Source: Xenoacremonium recifei
Lineage: Eukaryota; Ascomycota; Sordariomycetes; Hypocreales; Nectriaceae
Reading direction: 5' to 3'
Assembly: GCA_012184525.1 (NCBI GenBank)
Contig: WOFQ01000013.1
Coordinates: 1 to 64,000, forward strand
DNA: 64,000 bases
Shown: positions 1-10,982 of the stretch, piece by piece
How positions within the stretch are numbered: the first letter of the stretch is position 1
How the letters are laid out: the number at the start of each line of letters is the position of its first letter
Translations under genes and position numbers: made by a program
Notes under the pieces: generated by a model
Seen by the model: the letters and a program-made list of their open reading frames with translations, nothing else
The model's database searches: none
What the model was told of the DNA's origin: nothing

Positions 1-924
1 GTGTGTTGCGTCTGTTAGTGATTAGGTGTATTTAGTGCGAGTCCCTTAACAGCAGTTGCCAAGGGATGTTGATGTAAGAGGGAAGTTGTCTAGGTAGGTC
101 TGTTGTTATTATTTCCGTCCTGTAGGGTAGGGCACGAAATCCCTTTCGGGTTTAGCTTGGCTAAAGTTAAGTCTCGCTGAACGGCTTAAAACGCGTCACG
201 CGCGCGCTCTTGTCCTTCTCCATCGCTATGACCTATCTACAAACACAGCTAGAAACAGGATTGTAGGCCTATCAGCGGTCCTTCAATCACGTTTGAATCA
301 CGTTTCAATCCGCGTTCTCATTTCCTGGCTGCTAAAAGCAGCCCATTTTAATCCCGAGGGGGTTTCCATTGCAGTCTGGGTCATACTCCAGGACACTACT
401 ACGCGCGCCCATGTATCAAACTGTATCAATCGAGCTATGTCTCCGTCAACAATGCAGTCTTCCATTCTGGAAATATGTCGATAATAGTTCAACGTCGGTA
501 GTTCAACCATCAAGGATCAACACAGCCTCTATTCCTATATCCCTGGGCTTAGGTGCAGCTCCTGACGACTATCCCGAAACTCCCCGCCAAGGGTAGACGG
601 AGTTGGCTCCTTGACCGGCTATGGTTTTCCTTACCCCAGAACAAGACCTCGTGGCATCTGGCCGTCCCAGTGTGGCCACCCTACTCCTGAGGCCATCTCC
701 CCCTGTCACGAGTTTGTTTCCCCATGGGGTTGGTAGTGGCCCAAGTGGGCACGGCAGTTCACACTCGCCCTGGTATGTACTCGCACTATCAAAGTCTTCG
801 ACTGATTCGTAAAGCACATAAAGTTGTTTAGTTTCCGCAATCATACCGTGAATTATAGACAGCACGACATGCTAGTTCCCCTAACTTGTGTCACTCTTAA
901 ACTTATTCTTTCCTTTCATCAGCT
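1..924. other. Upstream region without a supported gene
   Basis: The short open frames here on both strands look random and overlap one another; none resembles a known protein. The last few hundred bases, ending in a pyrimidine-rich run shortly before the ATG at 925, are presumably the promoter and 5' leader of the sugar transporter. Confidence 0.5.
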
Positions 925-2556
925 ATGACTGCTGGTACCTTCAAGTCTGTGGGAGAGGAACTCGCTGCAGTTCTACCCTCGAATGACAAGCCATGGTACG
1001 AGAAACGAAACCAAGTATTTCTCAACTTCTGCATCATGAGTCTCTTTCTTCTCTCTTCGAGTAACGGCTACGATGGGTCAATGCTGAATGGCTTACTTGC
1101 TCTTCAACACTGGCAATCGTTCATGAAACATCCCACTGGCGCTTGGCTCGGATTCGTCAGCGGCGCCCAAAATCTCGGTGGGATATTCTTCTATCCTGTT
1201 GTCGCATGGTCATCTAATCGCTTCGGTCGCAAACCAACCATCTTTGTGGGCTATTTCTTCCTATGCCTCGGCGTCGGTCTCCAAACTGGAGCTACGAATA
1301 TTCCCATGTTTGTAGTATCACGCGTTATTGTTGGCATCGCGGGAGCATTTTTCGGCGGTTGTGTCCCTCTATTGATGACTGAAACAGCCTATCCTACTCA
1401 CCGTGGTATTCTCACCAGTCTCTATATGTGCGGGTGGTATGTTGGTCAGTGTTATCTTGATAGTGTATGTGAGGAACCATGGATGCTGAGAAAACTAGGT
1501 TCTTTCCTCGCCGCATGGTCTACCTTCGGGACTCGCAACTACGACAACTCTTGGTCTTGGCGTATCCCATCCGTCCTCCAGTTACTCCTCCCTATGCTTG
1601 TTCTTCCTGGGCTCATAATGATGCCAGAATCACCACGTTTCTTGGCCTCCAGGAAACAGTACGAAGAAGCTCGAGCATTCCTCGTTAAGTACCATGCAGA
1701 AGGTGACGAGTCGTCCCTTTTAGCTGCTTTTGAGCTTGCCGAAATTACCCGAAGCATCGAAATGGAACGCGAATTGCAGAAAGGTAGCTCGTACCAGGAG
1801 ATGATTGCCACGCCTGCCAACCGGAAAAGAACATTTATCACCATCTTTTTGGGGATTTTTGATCAGTGGGCTGGCCAAAACGTTGCAGGTTACTATTTGG
1901 CCCCGGTGCTCACCACTATTGGAATTACCACCGTTACGCAACAGACACTCATCAATGGCTTCTTGCAGATTTGGAATCTGCTGTGTGCCCTTATTGGTGC
2001 GTTCAACGTCGATCGTGTCGGGCGTCGTTTTCTCTTCCTTGCGGCCACCGTTGGCATGCTCATCTCTTACATCCTGATCACTGCGCTTTCCGCCATCTTT
2101 GCGGAGGGCGGATCGGCAGCGGTTGGGACAGCAGTTGTCCCGTTCCTTTTCCTCATGTATGGTTGCTTCTCTCTTGCCTTTACCCCGCTGGTGGCAGCAT
2201 ATCCCGTCGAGATCTGGCAATACAACCTACGCGCCCGTGGTCTTTCCGTGGTTTGGATTTCGACTGCTATAGCCGTATTCTTCAACATTTTCATCAACCC
2301 TATCGCATTCGAGGCGATTGAATGGAAGTACTATCTTATCTACGTGTTCATTCTTGCCGGTGGAGGTCTCGTGATTTACTTCACGTTTCCCGAGACGCGA
2401 GGTCATAGCCTTGAGGAGATGGCGCGAGTCTTCGAAGGAGAGAAAGCGCCGGTTCCCAAAGAGGGCAAAAATGCAGACGACATCACGGCGTCTAGAACCG
2501 CCATCCACGTCGACACCGTTACCAGACCACAGCTTCAAGCGTCCGATAGAATTTAA
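925..2556 (+). CDS. MFS sugar transporter, lactose-permease type
   Basis: Model join(925..1444,1499..2556), 525 aa. Plasma-membrane proton symporter of the sugar-porter family; it most resembles fungal lactose permease and related carriers. Visible signatures: RFGRKPT after the second membrane helix, PESPRFL before the central loop, DRVGRRF mid-protein, PVEIWQYNLRARG, and the closing PETRGHSLEEM. About 12 hydrophobic segments, normal family length. The frame runs open from 925 to 2556, but 1445-1498 (GTCAGT to CTAG, 54 nt, stop-free) is almost certainly an intron: read through, it adds 18 polar residues inside helix 5, while removing it gives the family sequence YVGSFLAAW. It is followed by a separate HbpS-like gene. 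The exact substrate cannot be told from sequence; lactose, cellobiose or another disaccharide is possible. Confidence 0.9.
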   Translation: MTAGTFKSVGEELAAVLPSNDKPWYEKRNQVFLNFCIMSLFLLSSSNGYDGSMLNGLLALQHWQSFMKHPTGAWLGFVSGAQNLGGIFFYPVVAWSSNRFGRKPTIFVGYFFLCLGVGLQTGATNIPMFVVSRVIVGIAGAFFGGCVPLLMTETAYPTHRGILTSLYMCGWYVGQCYLDSVCEEPWMLRKLGSFLAAWSTFGTRNYDNSWSWRIPSVLQLLLPMLVLPGLIMMPESPRFLASRKQYEEARAFLVKYHAEGDESSLLAAFELAEITRSIEMERELQKGSSYQEMIATPANRKRTFITIFLGIFDQWAGQNVAGYYLAPVLTTIGITTVTQQTLINGFLQIWNLLCALIGAFNVDRVGRRFLFLAATVGMLISYILITALSAIFAEGGSAAVGTAVVPFLFLMYGCFSLAFTPLVAAYPVEIWQYNLRARGLSVVWISTAIAVFFNIFINPIAFEAIEWKYYLIYVFILAGGGLVIYFTFPETRGHSLEEMARVFEGEKAPVPKEGKNADDITASRTAIHVDTVTRPQLQASDRI

Positions 2557-3288
2557 ATTCTAGGCATCAGGTACCTGGCTGCGTTATTGCATACATTGCA
2601 CACGTGTTCAACGCGCCTAGCTATTAATGGTATGTGCGCGCGCGCATGTGTGTGTAAGACCGGATATTAACTGTGTGGCAAGATGAACGTGGAAACATTT
2701 GTTCCGAGTGATGCTTTTTGAGTTCTGCTGTGGAAGCCAAGGAAGCGTGTGCGTTCAGAGATTTTACCTGCCGTCTATTATGTCGTATTGCTGTATGCTG
2801 AATCGCTTGTGATATATTCTTAGTTTAAGTAGCATGTAGAGGAGAAATGCAGTCAATCAAAGATAGTGTGCTAATGCTACACTTCTGCCTCGCAAGAGGT
2901 TAGCAAAGTTGCAACTGCACATGATCCTCTATGGCATTCTATGCCCTAGAACACTTCATAATTCTGTACTCTGTACGGAGTACCTGGCCTAGGGTGGGGG
3001 TAGCATCGGCGCTCGACGTCATTGCCACAGAAGGAGATCCGAGGATTTCCCAAAAGGTTAGGAGCCCCCTCTGAACTATTAGCGCTTTGCCGGGGAGTTT
3101 CGGAGTACTTCTGACGGTGTGAGATCGATTCACAACGAGAAATGTACTACTCCGTATTCTGGATAAGGAATACTCAAACCGCTCCACCTGTCATGGGACA
3201 TACAAATACCGCCATCATCAGCAGAAGTATAGACCATGGAGGACAACAGGTATTGATTACAAGGTTTCTCGTCAATTACTGAAGTTCG
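2557..3288. other. Intergenic region
   Basis: No supported gene. It starts with the 3' flank of the sugar transporter and includes a short alternating GC/GT run near 2632-2655 (tgtgcgcgcgcgcatgtgtg). The right end is the likely promoter of the HbpS-like gene. Confidence 0.5.
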
Positions 3289-3867
3289 ATGGCCACCACC
3301 CCGCTGGGCACCGCGTTAGTAGGTGTGAGTTCCCGTTGATTCCGTGTCTAGTCTGATGAGAAGAATACGTGCTTTGGCTTACCATAACAGTTCGCCGAGA
3401 TTACTGCTCAGGAGAAGTCGCTGGCGCTGCCACATTTCACTGCCGAGGATGCTTTTGAGATAGGAGTCTTGATCCGGAACCGTCTTAGAGAAGTCAGTGA
3501 CAAACCTGCAGTGGTAAATATTACACTTGCGAACAACAAACAACTGCTCTTTCATGCCACCTCATGGCCCGGGACCGTGCCAGAGAACGACAACTGGGTG
3601 ACCCGCAAGAGAAATTTTGTTCTTAGGTTTGGGTGGAGCACATGGGCTGGCCACAACTTTTTCGAAATGGGAAACGAGGATTTGTTCAAAACTCGATTGC
3701 AGCTTGGCGAGACGGCTGGGGACTATGCGATACATGGCGGTGGCTTTCCTATTCGTGTTAAAGGCGTAGAGGGGCCAATCGGTGCAATTGTTGTAAGTGG
3801 TCTCTCCCAAGAAGAGGATCATCAGGTCATAGTCGAGTCTCTCCAGACATTTTTGGGTGTGGAATGA
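3289..3867 (+). CDS. HbpS/UPF0303-like heme-degrading-domain protein
   Basis: Model join(3289..3324,3391..3867), 170 aa. The product matches the small Haem_degrading (DUF336/HbpS-like, UPF0303) family: the segments TAEDAFEIG, NDNWVTRKRNFVLRFG and the glycine-rich AIHGGGFPIR followed by GPIGAIVVSGLSQEEDH are characteristic, and about 160-170 aa is the usual length. Exon 1 encodes only 12 residues (from MATTPLG); it joins in phase 0 through a 66-nt intron with a perfect GTGAGT donor and a CAG acceptor. Some bacterial relatives bind heme, but the function of most fungal members is unknown, so enzymatic activity is not implied. No signal peptide or membrane segment is seen. Start choice: the first in-frame ATG before the intron; an ATG at 3238 upstream would need a further intron. 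Confidence 0.85.
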
Positions 3868-4655
3868 CCACTCGGCAAATACTTTAGTAACATTGGAGAG
3901 TATTATACTATATATAGAGTCTTGTGTTCTACATTAGCGGGGCTTGAAATAGCTATACGGGATGGAATTTCATAAACGGCTGAGCTAAACCCTTAATACT
4001 AGCTGAGCTGATATAGCTCCCTATCTAATCCTGCAAACCCTTGCAATTTGATCAGCAGGCTGCCTTTCCTGAACCTTCCTTAAGTAATTATCGAACTCGA
4101 GGCTGTAATAACACGTCTTAAGTGTTGATATAATATAGGCTGGTCTCCTAACTTGTAGGACCCTTATCTATCTTCATTCACTTTGGCCTGCGCATGAAAT
4201 TCTTCCATATCCTCATTCATTGTCCCCGAGTTAAGTTGTCTTATTGCAGCGAAAGTAAGATGCGGGACTCAAATACCTCATCAAATGTCTCTGCTCTATT
4301 GGATATGAGCATCAAGATTCTTTGATAGTACTCCAGGACGCGTGGAGATACTGAAGCAAGGGCGTTACGGCCAAGGTTCCCAAGGCTTCTTTGTTCAAGA
4401 GACACTTCTGCTCCATCGACAATTCGATTCTCTCGAAGTCAACCATTTATCATTCTCTGTCATATATTACTGGTTAAGGACTTGTAACGCATCCACCAAC
4501 GGGAATACATTCAAGGGCATACATCTGGGCTTTTGTGTCGAACTACTCATGCTATAAGCGGAAAACAGACAGCAGAACAGATATATTGCTAATTTCCTTT
4601 CGTTCAGAATCAGGGCTAGTTTCATAAAATAATGCTGTTATATGGTTGTGCAAAT
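3868..4655. other. Convergent intergenic region
   Basis: Lies between the 3' ends of the HbpS-like gene (+) and the Zn2Cys6 gene (-). AT-rich, with no supported coding sequence; it presumably holds both 3' UTRs. Confidence 0.5.
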
Positions 4656-6670
4656 TCATGCATTCGGAACATTCAAGACTGACAAATCATCCCAGCATGT
4701 GAAATCTTGCCAAATATCGCCGCCCAGATTAACACCCACTCCTAACGTAAACGGTGACTGCCACATGGACTTGCTAGAACTCTGCCATAAACCCACGATT
4801 CCTGCATCGGAAATGTCTCCTTTCGCGACTTTATCTAAAAAGACAAATGCCTGCCGGGCGACGGAGTTCTTCTGGCCTAACTGTTCGAGCATGGGCAAGG
4901 AAGAACAAAGATTTTCTAGTCCTCGAAGAGACGTACGTTCATCGGCATCCCTTGATTCCTGGGCATGGTAGCACATCGCTAGATAGAGTTGATGTATCGC
5001 GTACACCCAGACTGATCCCAGCAGACCTTGACTGAACAGATTTAGACAAATTGTCGTAATCGCGGTGGTGGACTGATGAATCGTCTCCGAATCAACTGGA
5101 GCTACAGAATAACACCGTATCACGGCTGCATGGTACGTGATATGGAGCATGCCGGTCCAGAGGCTATGTCGAGTCTGAATTCCACGTGTCGTCATGCTTG
5201 GCCGAAGGTTTTCAAACCACCTTTTCAATTCGTCACGAACATGTGAGATATCATCTTCGCGCATACGGGTTCTTCCGTGGTTCCTCGGTCCTCTGGGCCG
5301 AGTCAGGTCAATCCAATCGCCGATTACGAAGCAAAGTTGATTCATAGAAATGAAGAAATCAACATGCTCCGTACATGGGAGAGCGCCGGGCTCAACGGGA
5401 TCAAAATCCGCTTCACTAATATCATCGACATCTGAATCCTCCAGATTAATAGCTCGTGGCCGGCCCCATTCGAAGGCGCAGAGGGTATCGTGTAAAAATA
5501 GTGTCCACCATGCTCTCTTCCATTGTCGTCGATGTCGTCTATCGGCCATGGCCGCCCCAAGATCACGGTGCAGTCCCAGACCTTGCGCGATACGTACTGA
5601 AGTTCCAAGAGACAGCCACATATTCTGAATCGTATCGTCGCAGCTGTCACAAGTAAAGGTGCTAAAGAGCAGGTGAGCGACCAGGAGGGTGAAGCGATCC
5701 TGTTCAAACCGGTGGTACACAAGGGCTTGGGCTCGAGCAAATAGTTTCTTTGAGACTTCCTCCGCAGGTGGTTTCAGATCGGGATGCTGCCATACTGTAG
5801 ATCCGGACAGTAAAATGGCCTGAATGAGCAGAAGAGGAGGACCGGATCCGTTGATCGATGATAATTCGCTGTAAGATTTTCTGAAGCCGGCCTGGTCAAC
5901 TATCGGCATGGTTGGGTGAACGCGATCGAAAAAGGCAGTGATAAAGCCATTTGAAATCCGGGAGTCAGGAATGATGAACGCGCCAGTATTGTCGAGTAAT
6001 ACACGTTCTTCCTCGGTTATTGCACGTGGAATACTTCCATTCAGCCGCTTGATGAAGGGGGCATCCCGGAAGTGACAAACATTTGAAGAAAAGCCTCTAC
6101 CAAATGTTGTTCCCAGGATGCGCACGACGTTCGCGTAGTTGTCAATGAAGGTTGCTTGATAGTCCCCAACCGAGGCTTCACCGAAATCTTGGGACAAAAA
6201 GTCGAGTAGAATAGAGTCAGCTTGAGAGATGTCCTGACGCCCCTCAATATGGACCCATCGAGGCTCATTGTCGCCATCTCCTAGAGTATTACAGACGCTG
6301 CTCGTTGAAGATCCGGTCTCGATCTGGCTTTATTGAAGTGAAGCGAAAGATGTCAGTAACGCTGCTTTGTGGTTACATCTTTAACACACCTATTTGCTAA
6401 CATCGACTCAGCAACTTGTATCCTGCGCCTTTTGGGGAGAATCTCGCGACATGATAGAGACGATTTATCGCATGCTGAGCAAGGAAGACCGTGAGTTCTC
6501 AGATCACAGCGGATCTTGCGAGCTCGACAACTGATACATGCCCTGGCTTTCGGGGCTCCTAGATTATCGTCAACTACACTGGATCTTAGGTCCGAAACTG
6601 GATGAATGGTAGTACTAGAATTTTCTTGAATGGCATAGTTTTTTTCGATATCCTTAGTTGACATTGACAT
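4656..6670 (-). CDS. Zn2Cys6 fungal transcription factor
   Basis: Model complement(join(4656..6327,6390..6670)), 650 aa. Nuclear regulator. The N-terminal Zn2Cys6 DNA-binding cluster lies at about residues 45-74: C-x2-C-x6-C-x8-C-x2-C-x6-C, starting ACISCRARKIRC, then a basic stretch PKRRR. The large second exon holds the fungal-specific transcription factor domain (PF04082 type) with its landmarks: HPTMPIVDQAGFRKSY, GTSVRIAQGLGLHRDLG, RRQWKRAWWTLFLHD and FEWGRPRAI, in the style of cutinase-regulator CTF1-beta relatives. The 62-nt intron 6328-6389 (GTGTGT to AAAG, branch point ACTGAC) separates the zinc cluster from the rest, a common arrangement. It is transcribed in the same direction as the GABA/choline-type permease upstream of it. 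The target genes are unknown. Confidence 0.9.
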
Positions 6671-7280
6671 GCTCGAGGTTACGTTTTGAGTAAACGTCAG
6701 GGAAAGAGGTGGAGATAAGAGATTTAGGAGTTGATGGGGGTATTTATTCCCTCGTGGCTGATTCGAAATCCAATGCTGGCATTCTATGATTGGTCACTCA
6801 GTAGGCTCGATAAGGATGAATGAACTAGTGCCAAACTAGTCACTTTTTAAGTCAATCTAATCGCAGGTACGCGGAAGAGATAACTATATTGTACTTCCTA
6901 TCAAGTCTAGAAAATATTATGTGTGGAGATAACGCATGGTGGAAGCATTGGGGATATGTACAAGAAATTTCTTGAGGCTGGTCAAGGTCTTCTCACTAAT
7001 CTCTAAAAAGAATATATTGGAAATATATTAATGCCGTCATAAAACGTACCCTCTCGCTTCCCCGTAAGAGTTACCGCGTGCTGGTTGTCGCTTATCACAT
7101 TGTGGCCTAGACAATACAAAGATACCCGATATTCTTGTGGGTAGTTTGTCAGTGTCATTTTTCGAACACAGAGCCTTCTCTAAGGCTTGCCAGAGACTTG
7201 TTGCCCAATTTGCATATTGAAAGCTGTATCTATACTAACTTCCAGCTTCTAGATTCACCCTATTAGCACGGCTCATGAAT
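6671..7280. other. Promoter region of the Zn2Cys6 gene
   Basis: 610 bp between the start of the regulator and the 3' end of the permease, both on the minus strand. AT-rich, with no supported gene. It should contain the regulator's promoter (right of 6670) and the permease terminator. Confidence 0.5.
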
Positions 7281-9122
7281 TTATTTATCTTTCATCACCT
7301 CTTTAGAGAGACGTACGGGTCCTTTGTAATTCTCTCTGCCGCGAAGTACCCAGTAAGCAGTAGAGAAAATAATAATCGCTCCGATAATCACTGAACTATA
7401 GTCTGTAAAGAAGTAATCAGAACTAAAGCCCAAGCTTTAACGTTGTGGAATCTTAACTAACTCATGTTTCCAGCACTGGCAGGCATGGTGAAAGGAAAGT
7501 TAAAGAAGATCACCATGAATAAAATCCACGCCAGAGCTATTGTGTTAATAATAGGCCCCAAAATGTTGCCCAGTGGAAATGCCGAAGGTTTCAAGTGCTT
7601 CCGTCGGCCAAAGAGTAATAGAGCAATTGGGAAACCATATGAAATGTTTGCAAGTAAGACATTGCACCCTACTAAAGCATTGAAGGCTGTCGAGCTTCCT
7701 AGGTAGACACACCCGAGAATGGCAATAATGGCCCAACACAAAATCGTGGCGTTCACGGGGACTTTGCGAGCAGGATTGATTACTTGGAACCTGTGAAAGC
7801 AATCAATAAGTTTATGTCAGGTTGACAGAAAAGGAGACTTCATAGAAGAACTCACTGTTTGCTGTAAGGCAAAGCACCGTCTCGGGCAAACGCCCAGATC
7901 AGGCGATTGGCTGTTTGCTGAGATCCAATGACGGCGGCGCAAGCCAAGTAAAGCATAATGCTGAGTAGAAAAATTGAAGCTGCTTTACTTCTAGTAGCTT
8001 GATAGAAGATCTCTAGGATAGGGACTCCTGTTGTTGTTGCTAGAACGGCGTCAAGATCAATGATGCAGAATGAGATAGCAATGCAAGTAACGATCATCGT
8101 GAAGAACCCGATGCATACTGTGCTGATGAGAACAAATGGCAGGTTTCTGCGGGCATCTGATGTTCAATTATTAGCTCACGTGGCCCAGCTACTAATCATA
8201 CCGAAGCAAGCGCCTACCTTTCATTTCCTCGGCCATATGAACTGCACTGTCAAGGCCACCATAGGAGAATGCTGGGGCGGTGAGACCGACTATGAAAGCA
8301 ATACCATTCGACTTCCAACCAGTGCCGTTTGTGAACGTTTTGAACACAAACTCGACAGAGTTCTTGGGGTAAGCAGTACCAATCATTGCCATGTTGACTA
8401 AGAAGAATGCTGTGATGCATATGTAGAATCCCATGCTGTGGATTATTGGAAGAGCTCTCTGCCCATATATGTTGATGATTGTGAAGACCAAATTGAGGCC
8501 CTCGTAGACCACAAATCCTTGCCATCTCTCGTATTTGATCTCCGGATTAGCAAGGATGACCATTGCCATGAGAAACTGACCAAGAACGACAGTGATAGAG
8601 GCGCTGACAACACACCACCCGATAACATTAAAATAGCCACAATACCAGCTCAGAACTGCGCCCCAACTAGAGGGAGCCAGCTCGGCTGTCCACTACATTC
8701 AGATCAGCTCCAATTACTCCAGTCGGAATGGAGGGGCTGACATGATATTGGCCGCCAGAAGTTGGGTATGAACTTGCAATCTCAGCCAGGGAAGCAGCCA
8801 CGGCTAATGTAAATACCGTCACCGCAATAGATCCATATATCAGCATTACCTGTTAGACCTCGTCAGCTTGCTATAGGAACCCAATACTCGCAGAAAAACT
8901 TACAGTACCTCCACTCGAAATACCCGTAGCCAAAGAGCCAATAATGCCAGACCAAGAGTCTACAATCATGAAAGAAAAGGCCAATAAAGCAAAACGACTG
9001 TAGTTTCGCTCCAAGACCGGCTTATGCCCCGTGAGTCGCATTAACTCCAAGTCATCGTCCGCTATGGCATCTTGTGACTTGAGGTCGCGAGAGCTAGCTT
9101 CGGATATTTCCGTCTGCTGCAT
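7281..9122 (-). CDS. APC-family amino acid/choline permease (GABA permease type)
   Basis: Model complement(join(7281..7402,7462..7790,7856..8156,8218..8692,8742..8849,8904..9122)), 517 aa, five introns of 49-65 nt, all GT-AG with phases that close. Twelve-helix plasma-membrane permease of the fungal amino-acid/choline transporter branch (Uga4/Hnm1 relatives). Diagnostic pieces: RLTGHKPVLERNYSRFALLAF at the N-terminus, LAEIASSYPTSGGQYHW after helix 3, PAFSYGGLDSAVHMAEEM, and the C-terminal GPIINTIALAWILFMVIFF followed by NFPFTMPASAGNMNY. Start: the ATG at 9122, because the frame extending upstream uses a GTG. It is divergent from a PhyH dioxygenase 0.7 kb away. GABA, choline or a related amine is the likely substrate; sequence alone does not decide. 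Confidence 0.9.
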
Positions 9123-9805
9123 GATCGTCACTGCTAAAGCGCGTTACCGAGGATGGATATTCTTGAGAAGACCAGAGATGTACGCTGCATAAACTACCCA
9201 ACAAAACCAGCCGCTGGAGAGTTGTCTTATATTTTGGATAGACAGAAGGAAATCGCAGGATGAAGACTCCTGTCAGGTTCTGTACTTCAGGTTCTTATCT
9301 GCCCCACCTAGGACCGGGCTTGTTTTGGGACGGTGCAATCCGTATCAGCTTTGACGCCTGGAAACAAAACCACAAAGCCAATGATATCATCCAGATAAGA
9401 GCAAGGGGCAAATAGACTATCCCTTTGAGTCAGTAGCGCGGAATAGCTGTACCTTAATCTGTCCAATTAACAACGAATATGTTAGGGGGGGCCTTCGGGC
9501 CTTCAGCGGCGATCTCGGGATTTGGACGGCGCTCGGCGCCTCAACGGCAGCATTGGCCCGTGAATGAGCTGGAATAGACTCCAGTCTTCACCCGGAGTCT
9601 CAGCGGCCCGGCCGTCTGCGCCAGGGCTTATGCCCCTTTGATAGTATGGCAAATACGGAGAAATGATTGAAGGAGCGGTCAGACTGGCGTCCACCCTTAA
9701 TCATAAATGGTTGATCCTGAAAGAAGAAATCTCGTTAATGATATTCAGAGACGCGGCTTCCCTTCTAAAGAACATCTGATAATTTCATTACTTGTTACAA
9801 GCAAA
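9123..9805. promoter_or_regulatory. Divergent promoter, permease / PhyH dioxygenase 1
   Basis: About 680 bp between two divergently transcribed genes. It holds a CGG-N6-CCG site at 9331-9342 (spacer TGCAAT), the half-site arrangement of Gal4/Ppr1-type Zn2Cys6 dimers, and a GC-rich block at 9486-9635 with several more CGG/CCG triplets, including the hairpin-like GGCC-TTCG-GGCC at 9491-9502. Shared regulation of the two genes is possible but not shown. Confidence 0.45.
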
Positions 9806-10982
9806 ATGGCACGTCCTGAAGGTACTGAAGACGGTGTTCAACATCAAATTCTCCAGACGGACAGAAATCATCTTATTGCACCACCCACTATCAGATACGA
9901 CGACGTTCACATCCCCTTCGAGAAATTACACAAGGCCAACAACATCCACTATCCCCCACGGCAGCTTTTGAAAGTCCCCGAATTCACACCTGATACTGGT
10001 GTCGAGGATGTTGTTGACGGGTTGAAAAGAGTTGGAGGGGTCATCATTCGTGGCATTCTATCGCTCGAGTCTTTGGCCCAGATTGAGAAGGATATACGGC
10101 CATCTCTTGAAGCTGATTCTCCTTGGGTGGCAGACAATGACTTCTTCCCACCATCCACCCGTCGTGCATTCGGACTAATGGGAAAGTCAAGAACAGCCGC
10201 GGTTGAACTGATCGGCAATGAGTTGTACCAGGCAGTGTGCGACCGCTTCCTAACTACAAAGGCTTATGCGTGGTATGGGGACAGGAACGAGGTATTAGTA
10301 TCTCCGCCTCAGGTAAACAACACGATCGTGTTTTCGGTGAGACCTGGGAATAGCTTTGATCAGCCTTTACACCGCGATGATGACATACATTACGCTAATA
10401 GACTACGTGTGGATTCGTAAGTACTCTTCACTTTTCGTGAGTGGACGACGAGCTTAAACAAGCAAGCTATCCTGAGCAGGTTAATAGCCGAGAGGCGGGT
10501 ATTGGGTTTTTTGTTGCTGCAAGAAAGACGACAAAAGCCAATGGCGCAACCAGATTTATTCCAGGTAGTCATCTCGAGGATACCACCCAGCCACCTGACG
10601 AAAGAGACGTTGTGTATGCTGAGCTCGAGCCCGGCGATGGGTTCATTATGCTATCCAGCTGCTATCACGGCGGCAGCAAGAACACAACTAAAGATGAGGA
10701 ACGATTGGTATTCAGCTGTTTTATGACCAGGGGTTACCTGCGTCAGGAGGAAAACCAGTACCTCGCCGTGCCGCAGGACATTGCTAAAGAATTGCCATTG
10801 CGGATCCAAAAGATAATGGGATACGCTATCAGTGAGGTATGTTTCAGACAGGAGGATGACATGAGTTCTTTAATAAGCTGATACTGATTGAGTTCCAGCC
10901 GATGCTTGGGTGGGTTGACTTTAAAGATCCCCGTGTGGTTCTTGATCCCAGTGCCCAAAGAGTTGCACACAAGAGTTACTAG
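9806..10982 (+). CDS. PhyH-type Fe(II)/2-oxoglutarate dioxygenase 1
   Basis: Preferred model join(9806..10416,10488..10836,10899..10982), 347 aa. Phytanoyl-CoA-dioxygenase-like enzyme; members hydroxylate or desaturate metabolites using Fe(II), O2 and 2-oxoglutarate and are common in fungal biosynthetic clusters. The facial-triad HxD is in PLHRDDDIHY, the distal histidine in SSCYHGG, and ARKTTKANGATRFIPGSHL is the conserved core strand. The last intron 10837-10898 (GTATGT to CCAG) adds PMLGWVDFKDPRVVL, matching the ending of the second PhyH gene. The first intron has a GTAAGT donor at 10417; the acceptor may be at 10487 or 10466 (7 residues longer). Start: ATG 9806 has a good context (CAAAATGG); ATG 9707 in frame would add 33 residues. 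Downstream lie an aldo-keto reductase and an SDR on the opposite strand. Confidence 0.85.

Noticed and set aside
1720..2220. 166-codon minus-strand frame opposite the first sugar transporter
   Set aside because: It lies fully antisense to conserved transporter exons and has the composition of a mirrored frame; no start context or family match.
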